A stretch of 64,000 nt of DNA from the NCBI GenBank assembly GCA_963170055.1, contig CAUJGJ010000444.1, positions 8,144,618 through 8,208,617 of the forward strand, in the 5' to 3' direction. The stretch comes from Halisarca cf. caerulea. Lineage: Eukaryota; Porifera; Demospongiae; Chondrillida; Halisarcidae. Position 1 is the first letter of the stretch, and every line of letters starts with the position of its first letter. Made by a program: the position numbers and the translations under genes. Below, piece by piece: positions 21,692 through 32,405 of the stretch. The notes below the pieces were generated by a model. The model ran no database searches. It saw only the letters and a list, made by a program, of their open reading frames with translations, and had not been told where the DNA came from.

Positions 21692-23446
21692 GTGGAACAT
21701 ATGAATGACAGTGATTGGCATAACAGTGATGATGATCTAGTTGGTGGTGATCAAGATGGAGACCTTGACTTTGATATTTCTGGGAGAGATCCTCTAGACA
21801 AAGCAGCAGATGAAGCTGAGGACAGCGATGAAGGTGACATTTCAACACAACCTCTTGTCCATGTTGATGATGCTCTCGAAGATGACAACCGTGGTATAGA
21901 TGACAATACTGACATGGACAACCTCCCCCAAAGTGGTCAGCAACCCATGCCCAATACCACATCTCAGCAGGCGTCACATTCACCAACATACTCATGGGAT
22001 CTGGATGACTTCCTCCCGGTACCTGGACCAACACTGCTCATGGAACCTGATAGCCATTCGTATGAGTTCTTCTGCAAGATCTGGGGTGATGGAATTTTCC
22101 AAGAGCTAACTGAGCAGAGCAACTTGTATACATCACAGAAGGGGACAGCAACCTGGGTGGACACAAATGAAGAGGAGATGTATTCATTCTTGGGGATACA
22201 TTTAGCAATGGGTTTGGTCCGATTGCCATCTCTTAAGGACTATTGGAGCACAAACCCACTGTTATATAGCTACCTGTGGCATTGTGAAGAGGATGAGTAG
22301 AAATAGGTTTGGATCTATCCTAAGCCACCTTCATGTCAACGACAACTCCCAAATGTCCCAACCAGGAGGATCCCCAAATTTTGACAAACTGTGAAAGCTT
22401 AGGCCACTCCTCAGCAAAATCTGCCTCAACAGTCAAGGAGAATATCAGCTACATCGACAGCTTGCCATTGATGAAGCTATGGTGCTATTCAAGGGCAGAA
22501 GCTCCCTCAGGCAATACATGCCTAAAATGCCCACCAAGTGGGAATACAAATGCTGGTGCTTATGCGACCCCACAAATGGTTCCATGCATAATGTTCATGT
22601 ATACCAGGGGGCAAGTGAGGTCTTCGACGAGGACAGTCTGGGTGCAACAGTGGTGCTGCGTATGCTTGAATCCATGTACAACGAAAACCATCAGGTTTAT
22701 ATTGATAACTTATTTCAAGTGTAAAGTTGGCAAACAAGCTAAAAGCACAAGGCACAAGAATGATTGGCACTACAAGGACGGATAGAAAGGGATGGCTAAA
22801 GAACCTGAAGGGTCTACCTAAGCTAAACAAATAAATGAAAAGGGGAGAATGTAGATCAGAGATGGTAGATGGAGTTCAGTGTTTGGTCTGGAAAGATAGA
22901 AAGGTCGTTCCCATCATAAACACCATCGCTGACCCCAGCAACGTATCTCAAGTTCTGAGATGAAACAAGGATGGGACACGGTCACAAGTATCCTGTCACA
23001 ACAGTGTAAGGCTATACAACAGCTACATGGGGGGAGTAGATCTATTCGATGCCCAAAGAAAGACCTACTCATGCAGCAGGAAATCTAAGAAGTGGTGGCT
23101 TAGGTTGTTCTACTTTCTCATAGATGCCTCAGTTACCAATGCCTACATCCTTTACAAGCCACTCACCTTGAAAGAGTTTCTCCTGCAACTTTGCGAGTAC
23201 CTCATAGGGCTCAGCAATTCTTGTAAGAGCTATTACTTGGCAAAAGATCCTCCTCCTGCAGTGCATTTGTGCGACCCTCAATTCTCTGATTGATTGGCAA
23301 AGCCTCAACAATGCCGTATTTGCCCCGAAAGGGGGCATTCTACGTTTTGCTGCAATTCCTGCTCCCCCAACAAGCCAATCCCGCTTTGTCCTACGGAATG
23401 CTTCAGCATTTATCACACAAAAGCGAATATCAGCCGTAAAAACTGA
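21692..23446 (+). pseudogene. piggyBac transposase, nearly full length, frameshifted
   Basis: The 202-residue first frame has a very acidic N-terminus and the piggyBac core start (SYEFFCKIWGDGIFQELTEQ, then MGLVRLPSLKDYWS). After a frameshift near 22280 the DDE core continues: LAIDEAMVLFKGRSSLRQYM (first Asp), VYIDNLFQV (second Asp) and, after further breaks near 22725, 22830 and 22960, YMGGVDLFDAQRKTY (third Asp). A stop at 23291 splits off the Cys-rich zinc tail at 23294-23446 (QCRICPERGHSTFCCNSC, then PLCPTECFSIYHT). All three catalytic aspartates and the zinc tail are present, but at least five breaks make it inactive. No clean TTAA borders were found. Confidence 0.88.
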
Positions 23447-23694
23447 GAAATTCGCAAGTATCTAAATCGGCAAAGGAACAGACATTTTATTTTGTTTGTA
23501 TAACTTTGTAATCTAGTTTGTATAATCACATGAAACCCATGACACTTGCATTTTTAGTACAATATTCCTGGTGCTCTGTACAGTTTGTAGCATTGTGTAT
23601 TCCCATACAAATTGCAGCATTTACTATTATTGTCTTACTCTATCTTTTAATGTAAATTTTGTGATGATTGCATAATCTTCACTGCCCTCGGTCC

Positions 23695-23735
23695 TTAAAC
23701 CTTAAACATTCACGTGCCACTTGAGTGGCACAAGC
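23695..23735. mobile_element. End of another piggyBac-like element (TTAA plus palindrome)
   Basis: TTAA at 23695-23698 is followed within 20 bp by the palindrome GTGCCACTTGAGTGGCAC. This is the same design as the other TTAA elements here. It is probably the 3' end of the element whose transposase tail lies at 23990-24400. The opposite end is not clear (a decayed candidate lies near 24545-24570). Confidence 0.5.
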
Positions 23736-23989
23736 CATAAAACTGCAAAAGTTCCATGGTTTTATTTCCAATTTTTCTTGTACAAGTCATAGTTCAATAT
23801 GGCGTTTGGAAACTATTAATACAGTTTCATAGCAATCATTTAGGTATAAATATCACAATACAGACTGCCAAAATTCTGTTATACAAAAGAGTATGGTACA
23901 ATTATGTGAGAATATAACGTATTTACTATGTTATACGGAGTCAACCTAAAGATTACGGGTGCACCAAAACATGGAGAAGGACAGAAATG

Positions 23990-24400
23990 GATCAGTTCAT
24001 TTTTATTGCAGTCCACACAGCAGCAGAAGGTCCTTATTTGGTGGTCCCAAGGAAGGTAGACACGGCACTGTTGTTTTTCAAGTCTTTTGCAGGGAAGTTC
24101 CAGTCACAAAATCATGCAGATGGAGGCTGCATCTACTGTTCAGCAGCCTTTCCTCTTTCTGGAGTTTTGGCGAGACATCATCTCATTGGGCAGCTCCAGG
24201 ACATATTCCTTTAGCGTTAACTGGAAGCAGGCAGGGGATTCCGTGATCAGAACGTGGGGATTGATGAAGGTGAGGCCCACCAGAAGTAGATGAGGCGCAT
24301 TTACCATCGCCTTGATTTATGAGTACAGGATTGACTCCGGGTATCATCTCGCTGCACATCCTTTACCCCAAATTTAGGGTGCCTGGATGGCTGAGAAATA
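23990..24400 (-). pseudogene. piggyBac transposase C-terminal remnant
   Basis: Read on the minus strand in shifting frames, it contains a decayed KSRRW-x-MRLIYFW block (the tryptophan-rich segment after the GGVD motif), then SPACFQLTLKEYVLELPNEM and MMSRQNSRKRKG, matching the LTLKEF / SRKRKGR region before the Cys-rich tail. Multiple stops and frame changes are present. The TTAA end with palindrome at 23695 lies 3' of it, as expected for this orientation. Confidence 0.5.
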
Positions 24401-25027
24401 GTTTTTTTACCCAAGCGTTTTTCTAATGGTTCCCTGCTTGTTCTTTCTTCTAATGTTGGTGTCATGTGAAATCTGTAGGGATTTTTGTTCAGGCTAAGCC
24501 ATAATATGTTAAGAACTCATTCAGAGCTCATTTTTCTACCTTTAGGAAACGGCTACCGCTATAGTCATGCCTTTGAAGCAATGAACATATATATGTTCTA
24601 CTTTTATGTAATATGCAAACTAGAATGACACTATTCAGGCTTCGGAAGAAATGATGGAGAATTTGAGTAACTATATTACGATGGCTATTTTCGTATTTAT
24701 CCCATGGCTGGTTATAAATACCCAGTGTGTATTGAGAACAAGCTCACATCTGGTTTAAGTTAGACTTATCTTCACATAAAAATATGTTGTTATTGTATAA
24801 CAATATAAGAAGCCACTTTGTTCTTTAAAACTTTACAATGAATCATTATGACTTTTTCAGGTTCTATATGTTTGAAAGAAACTAAGTCATACAAGTTTAG
24901 AAAACTCTAGGGTTTCCAACAGCTCTGGAAACATGAGAATTCTTCTGTTCTAAAAGACATGCAAATTTCATCGAAATATAGCCGAGAGATTGAGTACTTC
25001 CTTAGTGTCCACCATATTGTTGTATTA
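24401..25027. other. No recognisable gene
   Basis: AT-rich sequence between the piggyBac remnant and the first Tc1/mariner element. It may include the upstream part of the decayed piggyBac. Nothing else is supported. Confidence 0.25.
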
Positions 25028-25231
25028 CAGTACGGACCCAAAAAAGGTAATGTGAAACATAAACAAGAATTCGCTAAATGAAAAGCAAAGGCGAGAATAC
25101 TGCTAATAGAGAAACGTGCACTGCTAAGTGTAAACAGAAAAAGGGCTAAATGGGGATCACAAAAGGGATAAGTGCTGACCGAGAAGTAAACCGAAAACTG
25201 AGACTTTATAAGGACAAGAGTTGAGTGGTAT

Positions 25232-26106
25232 GCAGGTAGGTTATGTCCGAAAACGGGGAGGATTGTTTATGGTAAAGCAGTATAGTTTACATATCAATTA
25301 CTTTGTTTACATTAGAAGGAATTTCACGCAAGGGTCACATGATTTCAACGACTAAACGCCTTGAACAAAGTAAAACACTTTGAAATCAGAGGTCCAAAGG
25401 TGTTCTTTCATTGCTGATTTCGTTATAAGCTTCTTTAGAGATGATTTCGTTCGTATTTAAATTAGTTTAGCAGCTATACTGCCAGTACGCACGGCCGTCT
25501 TCCTTGGTATGACGTAATCAAACCACGTGACTGCATGTGATGTCAACCTACCGAGCAGTCAAGTTTGATAGGAAAACTTTAATGAAAATTCTGGTGTTAG
25601 AGGTCTTTGAGTTTGGCTTTGAAACTTTAGTATGTTGTTCCTAAAGGACCAAACCTCCAAAAACGAATCTTGCGACTTTGTACGTCATCACATTCCTTTT
25701 ATGTCCAGCGTCTTGTAGCTGGGGACCTTCTTTTTCAGCAGAAAACCTTGGACATAACAGCCGTAGAAAGGAGCTGCAAGATGCAAGATTTGATTTAGTA
25801 AGATTCTAATCTGTGCTTTCATTTGAACCTAGGTTTGAGAGCAAAAGCCTGGATCTTTACTACCAGAATTTGGCATTTTTAATCGTTTCAATATGGTGAA
25901 AGAAAACACGACATACGTAACTCATGACCTTCGTATTATCTTTTTAGCGCTTCAGATACTAAATATATATGTTGTAGATACAGTAAAAGGTGTTCTTATA
26001 TAGAACATCTACTCGTATTCAAACAGAAAACAAGCCGAATATTTGAAGGGCCACGAAGATGACGCCATTTTGTTTTATGTCCATAAATCGGACATAACAT
26101 ACCTGC
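25232..26106. mobile_element. MITE of the GCAGGTAGGTTATGTCCG family, 875 bp
   Basis: The ends are GCAGGTAGGTTATGTCCGA and CGGACATAACATACCTGC. It is nearly the same length as 26914-27782, with related internal sequence in opposite orientation. A partial copy lies at 54701-55131. It sits directly upstream of the Tc1 transposase start and would have separated it from its promoter. Confidence 0.8.
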
Positions 26107-26111
26107 GTAGC

Positions 26112-28021
26112 ATGTCGTGTGAGCGAGGAAGGAAGATTGCTAAAGAATGCCTATAAGCCTTTACTGGAAACAGCAGATAGTCCAATTCTATTCCGACTCG
26201 GATTGCTCATATGGAGATATCGAGCGTGTCCTTTGACACGAAGGGAAGATCGTTCTGACGAAGACCATTTGGGCTATTATCAAGAAGTACAAGGAGCACA
26301 GGATGATTGGACGTTTGGCTGGGTCTGGAAGACAACCAAAGCTTACTGCAGAAGTCCTAGCATTGGTCGAAGCTAAAATGCGAAGTAACAACAAAGCCAC
26401 TGCTGTTCACCTGGTCAAACACTTGAAGGAAAATGGTTTTGATCTTTCGAAGACTTCAGCAATTCATGCTAGGACACTTCTCGGGTGGACATACCATGGA
26501 AGCAGATACTGTCAGCTCATCCGGCATGCGAATAAGGAAAAACGAGTAGCTTGGGTGCAGAAACACTTCGATGATTCTTTCGAGGATGTCATTTGGACAG
26601 ATGAGTCAAGTATACAACTGGAAAATTACAGGACCTTCAGCTACAGGAAGAAAGGAGAGCCACCCAAACAAAAAGCTAAGCCCAAACACCCCTACAAAGT
26701 GATGGTATGGGCTGGTATTTCTAAGCAAGGAGCCACTAACATAGCTGTGTTCAACACAACTATATATTGACAGCAAGGCCTACCAAGAGATTCTTAGGAC
26801 TCATTTGCTGCCCTTCATATGGAACCTGCCTAGTCATCGCTTCCAGCAAGACAACGCCCCTGCCCATCACTCACTGTCTACTAGAACGTTTTTACAAGAC
26901 AACGAGGTGAATCGCAGGTAGGTTATGTCCGATTTGGACATAACAACAAGATGGCAGATGTTATCGAAGCACTATTACAACCCCCCCTGATTTTCGGCGT
27001 AACAAGATATACAGTTCTGAAATATGCTTAGACAAGATCAAGAACATATCTAATTTGTACCTGAGCAGACTAGAGGCTTATAAAGTAACTTAAAGATTGT
27101 CTTTGTGGACCTTTCGTCAGGCCTACATGAAACACAAAGATGGCAAATTCCGGTCGTAGAAATCGGGGGTTTTGCACACAAAAATAGGTTCAAAAGGTAG
27201 AACAAAGTATAAACTTACTAAATCGAAAAATGAAAATTGCTGTTTCGTTCCACGACTTTTATGTCCAAGGTTATCCAAAAGAAATACACCCGTCCGGCCA
27301 CAAACCGCCGGACATAAAATGAATGGAGCAACGCACGAAGATTCGTTTTTCGATTTTGAGGGTTTGGTCCTTTAGGAACAATCTCTGAAAATTTCGATAC
27401 CAAAACCTATAACTTCCACAACCGGAATTTCAATTGAAATATTCTTGTGGAGTCATCTCCCTTCTTCGTCGAATATCACATGCAGTCACGTGGTTTGATT
27501 ACGTCATACCAAACCAGCTTGCGAGTGCTTGCTGGTAGAAAAGCCGCTGAGTTAGCTTTTTTCAACAAGCGAACTTGTCTATGAGGTAGATCAACGAAAT
27601 TAGCAATGGAAGAAGCCTTTGGGAATGCTTTCGTCTGATCAAACTTTTGTTCAAGGCATTTAGTCGGCGATTTCATGTGACCATTGCGTGAAATTCCTTC
27701 TAATGTAAACAAAGTAATTGCTATGTAAACAATCATTCTGTACATAAACAATCCTCCCTGTTTTCGGACATAACATACCTGCAATGTTTTCAAGACTCCA
27801 CCGGAATCCCCGGATTTAAATGATTTAAAGAGAATGTTTGGCACAAATTGAAAAACTACATTAGGACAGTTGCAAAGCCAACATGCAAGGATGAACTACT
27901 GGCTGCAATACAGGACTTCTGGGCCACTATGACTATTGACAAGTGTTGCCGTTACATCAACCACCTCAAGAAAGTCATGTCAAAAGTTATAGAAGAAAAC
28001 GGAGAAGCAACTGGGTACTAA
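26112..28021 (+). pseudogene. Tc1-like transposase split by a MITE
   Basis: The N-terminal helix-turn-helix region is frameshifted (stop near 26153). From about 26270 the frame is open: a GRLAGSGRQPKLT motif, then the DDE core with DVIWTDESS (first Asp) and, after a stop at 26768, FQQDNAPAHH (second Asp). The MITE 26914-27782 interrupts it; the frame resumes at 27783 with PPESPDLND and runs to a stop at 28021. The usual third catalytic block SPDLNPIE is altered to SPDLNDLK, so the acidic residue appears lost. It is inactive through the insertion, stops and the missing residue. It converges with the BEN gene downstream. Confidence 0.85.
26914..27782. mobile_element. MITE inserted in the Tc1 transposase coding region
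   Basis: The ends are GCAGGTAGGTTATGTCCG and CGGACATAACATACCTGC. The left coding flank ends GAGGTGAAT (plus one C) and the right flank begins AATGTTTTC, so AAT is repeated. Removing the insert restores the open transposase frame GTGAATGTTTTC, which defines the empty site. Confidence 0.85.
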
Positions 28022-28318
28022 GTACATACATTATTACTTTGTACTATGAACTCATTTAATATTATGAACTCTAGCATATACATATCATATTGTTCCATAC
28101 TTATAAGAACCATGCATATGTGATCATTTGAAATATTATAATATTATAATAGATAATAATTATTATGAACAATAATATAGTAATAGGAATATATAACTGC
28201 AAATGATATGATAACTGAATTAAATACAGTACAAGATAAACTTACAAGATGACAACATCATTCACTGTACAAAATTTAGATTGTTGAGCTCTCAATATAA
28301 AGTTAAACTATAAAACAG
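28022..28318. other. AT-rich spacer between convergent genes
   Basis: This 297-bp AT-rich spacer holds an ATATTATAATATTATAATAG-type block near 28133. It would contain the 3' ends and poly(A) signals of both genes. No distinct feature is otherwise seen. Confidence 0.3.
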
Positions 28319-29511
28319 TCAATACATATTTTCTGCATTGGTCTTCAACCACCTGGCACGGAAATATTTGCAACGACTGGCAATGTATTCACGCAACGAT
28401 GTCTTTGTTGCAGCAAATTCACCTTCAGGCATGAGATATCGCTGCTTCATCACACACTCAATATACTGCATCCGGACAGGATCTAGCTGCTTCATTATAT
28501 GGCCGTTGACTTTCCTGCCTGTTAAGGTGGATGCTGCCATTTTATCCTCTGTAAAAAGTTTCTTCACTAGTTCACTTCCAAGCTGAACTGCCGAAGTGAT
28601 TTTTGGGTTGTTGAGAACCTCTTCAATTGCTTGCTGGTGGTTTATCGAAACCTGAACATGCTCTACAGGTTGGATTGGAGATACAACAGTGGCAGGTACT
28701 TGCGTATTCATCACTGGTGCCACAAGTGTGGACGACAATAGTGCCATAGTATTCTCTACAGGCCTGAATGGCACTTGTCTAACTGGTGTCATGAGTGCTG
28801 TCTCAACTCCAATATCTTGTAGCGGTTGTGTGGCAAATTCTTTACACTCTTCATACTGAGGAGTAGGCATCGGCGGTGACACTCTCAATTGTTCTCCTTG
28901 ATTGATCAAGGTCTGCAGCAGTCGTGTGATATTTTCCAGCTGCTGATGCACTTCTGTTTTGAAGGCATCAAAGTCATCCTTCCCTGTGAATTGCTGATCA
29001 CAGCAGTTGAGGAAAGCTGTGATGTTAGCATCAAGTAAAGATGGAGGTAGTACTTGCTGACAGTTTATGGGAGTCTCCTCTGTAGTGGGAGGGTCGAAGA
29101 GTTCTACTGGTAGCTGGTCCTGTTCTGCTTCTTGAATATTGTTGTTGCTGCCTGCCATAATACGTACGGCATTCTCGAGACTCTTGGAAATTTGCTCCGA
29201 AGCAAAGTTCAAAAGCTCGTTCGCTTGTACAAAGGTACTAAGAAACATATCGTTGTTGGCTCTGGTGACTTGCAAGGGCCGCTACCATCACGCTTCCTCT
29301 TCTTTCCGCATCCTTGGTGCTCAGGAGGGTGAGGATCCTTAATGATAGCCTTCCACAAACGACTTTTTGTCTTTATAGTTACTCTTTCTCCCATGCGGAG
29401 TTCTCCGTCTGCTTCGTTGTCTCTTCTCAGCTTTGTTGTCTTCTCCAAATAATCTTTCCCATCGTATCGAGTTGAATCATTGTCGATGTAAGTCACCAAA
29501 ACACAAGCCAT
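28319..29511 (-). CDS. BEN-domain protein carried by Tc1/mariner element 1
   Basis: The start at 29511 opens a frame with an N-terminal module of about 60 residues (VLVTYIDNDSTRYDGKDYLE, then RMGERVTIKTKSRLWKAII) resembling the N-terminal module of BEND5-type proteins. It then continues in another frame from about 29275, so a 1-nt shift or a missed splice lies near 29275-29300. The middle is Gln/Pro/Thr-rich. The C-terminal 100 residues (IEEVLNNPKITSAVQLGSEL, KKLFTEDKMAASTLTG, LDPVRMQYIECVMKQRY) have the BEN-domain pattern of helices, a G-K-x-x-G turn and LDP-x-R-x-x-x-I. BEN domains bind DNA and act in chromatin regulation. The long second frame (318 residues) is fully open, unlike the neighbouring transposase. 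Confidence 0.65.
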
Positions 29512-29739
29512 GGCCTTCTTTCGTTGAGATCAGTAATAGCATTTCGCCGAGATTTCGCACACTTATAAGTGAACCGTCAATCAGAAAACGTCGAAAGTCA
29601 AACCAGAAAGCGGGAAACAGTAATTGGCAATTCGCGTAAAGGTAAACGCAACGTATCCGCTAAAATAAACGAGAAACGGAAACGACTAAGGCTAACCGCC
29701 GCAATTGTCGTTACTTTATTTTCTGTCTGTACTGTATCA

Positions 29740-30130
29740 TTCTGGACATTCCGGATACTTGTGGTGAAAGTAAAAATAATTTAGGACCCCTCCAGTGGCC
29801 CAAAAAGGAAAAAAAAATGAACTTTTGATCTTGTTGACCATTATCACAATAGCACACTGACATGCTTGAACGAAGCATTTTGAGAGCCCTTTTCACATGC
29901 ATGCTCTCAAATTTGTGCATGGACATGCAGTGGTTTCACGTACTGCTGCTTTTGCTATATTGTGTATCCCCTCCTATTGTAGTTGCTTGATCTTGAGCTG
30001 CACAGGAAGATCCAACATCATGATGAGGAAAAATGAATATCGTTAGGCAATTTCATGTATATAGTAATTTAAGACTGAATAATAAAACTGGTGTATATTG
30101 CAATAATTTCACATTTGCTTTATGGAAACT
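29740..30130. other. No recognisable gene
   Basis: Only short open frames without domain patterns are visible between the Tc1/mariner element and the next MITE. Confidence 0.25.
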
Positions 30131-30132
30131 AG

Positions 30133-30418
30133 TGGGGACTGCTGCCCCATGCACTAGAATCACTTGCAAAGCATTGGAGTGTAAGTGCACAGCTGAACAT
30201 TCATAGAACATACTGTTTATTGTAACTGCATGGATGATTGTTTTGAAAACAATTGCCATATTTGGCAATTGTTTTCAAAACAATTCCTATAACTCTTTCC
30301 TGTATAAATTCATACTTATCTATTACTATTATGTAAATTCTCTATTATAAGACTTTCTTGCAAATCCATATTATATATATATATACTGGAAGTCCAAAAT
30401 AAAAACAAGCACCCCCTG
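30133..30418. mobile_element. MITE of the GGGGCTGCC family
   Basis: The left end is GGGGACTGCTGCCCC. Inside is the inverted motif ATTGTTTTGAAAACAAT repeated at 30238-30283. The body matches 15750-16097. A short TA tract precedes the right end. Confidence 0.6.
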
Positions 30419-30513
30419 AAAAATATGGAATGGAAAATGCAATCCATGCATGCACTTGGATGACTTTTACTTTCCTGAGAGTTGTGCAGAATGTGTTCAT
30501 GTGATTACAGTGG

Positions 30514-30516
<3 letters not shown>

Positions 30517-30551
<35 letters not shown>
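30517..30551. repeat. (CA)n microsatellite
   Basis: A run of about 17 CA units. It explains the open frame with a Cys-Val run on the opposite strand, which is not a gene. Confidence 0.9.
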
Positions 30552-30553
<2 letters not shown>

Positions 30554-30655
30554 TTGTGGAAATAGTGCATAGATATATGCAGTTCCATATGTCGTGATTC
30601 ACTTGTTTCTGTGTAATTTATCCCATTATTTATTTATATAATGAAACATTCATTT

Positions 30656-31830
30656 CGCATGTGGGATATGTCCAAAATCTCCATAATGTGCTAACAAGCT
30701 GGAATTTTATAATTAGCGAACATATTACTGAAATGGCTTCGAATCATGTGACATACGCGTGACATTCTATGACGTTTTTCTTTAGGAGCAAGCTAGATTG
30801 ATAGTGCTGCGTGGCAATTCATTGTAGATTTGGTGCTTTTAAGCCTTTATTTGAGGAGAAACAGTGTCAAGCACGTGTATTTGCATAAGGACGATCCTGG
30901 ACTGCAGGAGTTTCGAAATCAGGTGTAATATTTCAATCAGTGGTAAGTTCAAAGCGGAAAGGCTGCATAAAGTGACGCATCCTATTCTAAGATGTTTAGG
31001 CTAGTAAAAGAGAACTTTCTATTTAGATTTAAGCTCAACAACGACTACCATACGCACCTCTTTCTTCAAGACTCAAACTCTTAAAATTTTCCTCTTTTGC
31101 CAACTTTACACTTTCTTTAGTCATCCGCTTTCTTTAAATAATGGCCTGTTTCCTCTGAATTTTTTTCACTTGCAATGCATCAGTCCTTGCCATGCTCCCC
31201 AACCTTCAAAATAATCTTCACTTTCAAACGGTACCAAGAGTTCAATGACGTCATAGCCTTCATCACATGACTATCATGTAAAAACAGGCCCTTGCAAAAG
31301 AGATTTTTTATTGCAAAATGCCATGTCGCCGAGTAAATCAGCGGAGCCACGTAAGAACCTTCTGAATGTTTCATTGTGATCAATATTGACTGCTTCAACT
31401 TTTCAACAATGGGGGTTATGATGTACTCGTTTTCAGAGAAGTTATTGACGAATCTTTTATCGCGCTGTGAGTGTTTGCTGAATATCTTTAAAACTATTTC
31501 GGTAATCAAAACCTCCATCGGTAGAAAGTTAGATATTTTCATTAGAAACAATCTAGTCTTTATCCTGTGTCTGTAGGCCTATGTTCTGATTTACTCATGT
31601 CGAATAACTGCCTAACTCAACTACCTGATAAATCGTCGATTAGTCAAACACTCGAGCCAGCCACTTGGATAAAAGATAGCTCAATGTGTACCTCAGATAT
31701 GTTTGTACGGCTTTAGAACTATTGATTGGCCATTCCACTACATATTGTGAAGAAATAGAGCAATTTGTAAAGAGTAAATTCGCCAACTTTGGAAAGTCAT
31801 TAAAGTGCTAATGGACATGTCCCACATGCG
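30656..31830. mobile_element. MITE of the CGCATGTGGGACATGTCC family, about 1.2 kb
   Basis: The ends are CGCATGTGGGATATGTCC at 30656 and GGACATGTCCCACATGCG ending at 31830. The body matches pieces at 46244-46286 plus 51035-51490 and at 54370-54490. No gene is supported. Confidence 0.78.
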
Positions 31831-32159
31831 TTTTTAGAATAATGTTGCTAAATGTCAGTAAATTAATGTAATATACAGCATTACAAACACACTTGCAAAA
31901 GCAGACAATTCACTGTGACCAGACTATCATATTATTGTATGTGTTTGTTACTGGTACTGTATAGTACTTATCTATACACCAATAAGATGAATTTAGCACT
32001 GCACAAATACATGAAATCAGCCAGTTGGGAGATGTTTAATGTTATATGTATAATACAAACTTTCAGCTATATAATCTCACCTTTAGAATTTCTTCGGGTT
32101 ACATTTTTGGGAGCAGTGGCTTCTTCACAGTCAGATATTTGTGACTCTATAGAGGAAAT

Positions 32160-32405
32160 TAGTTGTGATTGAATATATGTACATATATACACATATATTA
32201 TATGGATCTGAAGGAAAATCTTGTAATAGAGAATTTATATTATATTATTTGAGAAGTACAATTATATACAGGAATGAGTTAGGAATTATTGTTTTCAAAA
32301 CAAACATCCAGTTTACAATGAACATTGTGTTCAATGAATGTTCAGCTGTCCACTTACACTTCAATGCATTGCAAGTGACTTGAGTGTTTGGGGTGGCAGC
32401 CCTCA
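32160..32405. mobile_element. MITE of the GGGGCTGCC family, inverted copy
   Basis: In reverse orientation it repeats the landmarks of 15750-16097: the TA tract, TATACAGGAATGAGTTA, TTGTTTTCAAAACAA and TTCAATGCATTGCAAGTGA. The GGGGTGGCAGCCC end is degraded. Confidence 0.55.

Larger units (their letters stand above)
25028..29734. mobile_element. Tc1/mariner element 1 carrying a BEN-domain gene
   Basis: The imperfect inverted ends are CAGTACGGACCCAAAAAAGG at 25028 and a complement ending GTCTGTACTG at 29734, each flanked by TA (25026-25027, 29735-29736), the Tc1/mariner target. Inside are two MITEs of the same family (25232-26106 and 26914-27782, inverted to each other), a plus-strand Tc1-type transposase (26112-28021) and a minus-strand BEN-domain gene (28319-29511). 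Without the MITEs the element is about 2.96 kb, larger than a typical Tc1 element because of the second gene. Confidence 0.75.

Noticed and set aside
30345..30602. 85-codon minus-strand frame with a Cys-Val run
   Set aside because: It crosses a (CA)n tract and a MITE end; no domain pattern.
31180..31551. 123-codon minus-strand frame
   Set aside because: It lies in the MITE 30656-31830 and shows no domain pattern.
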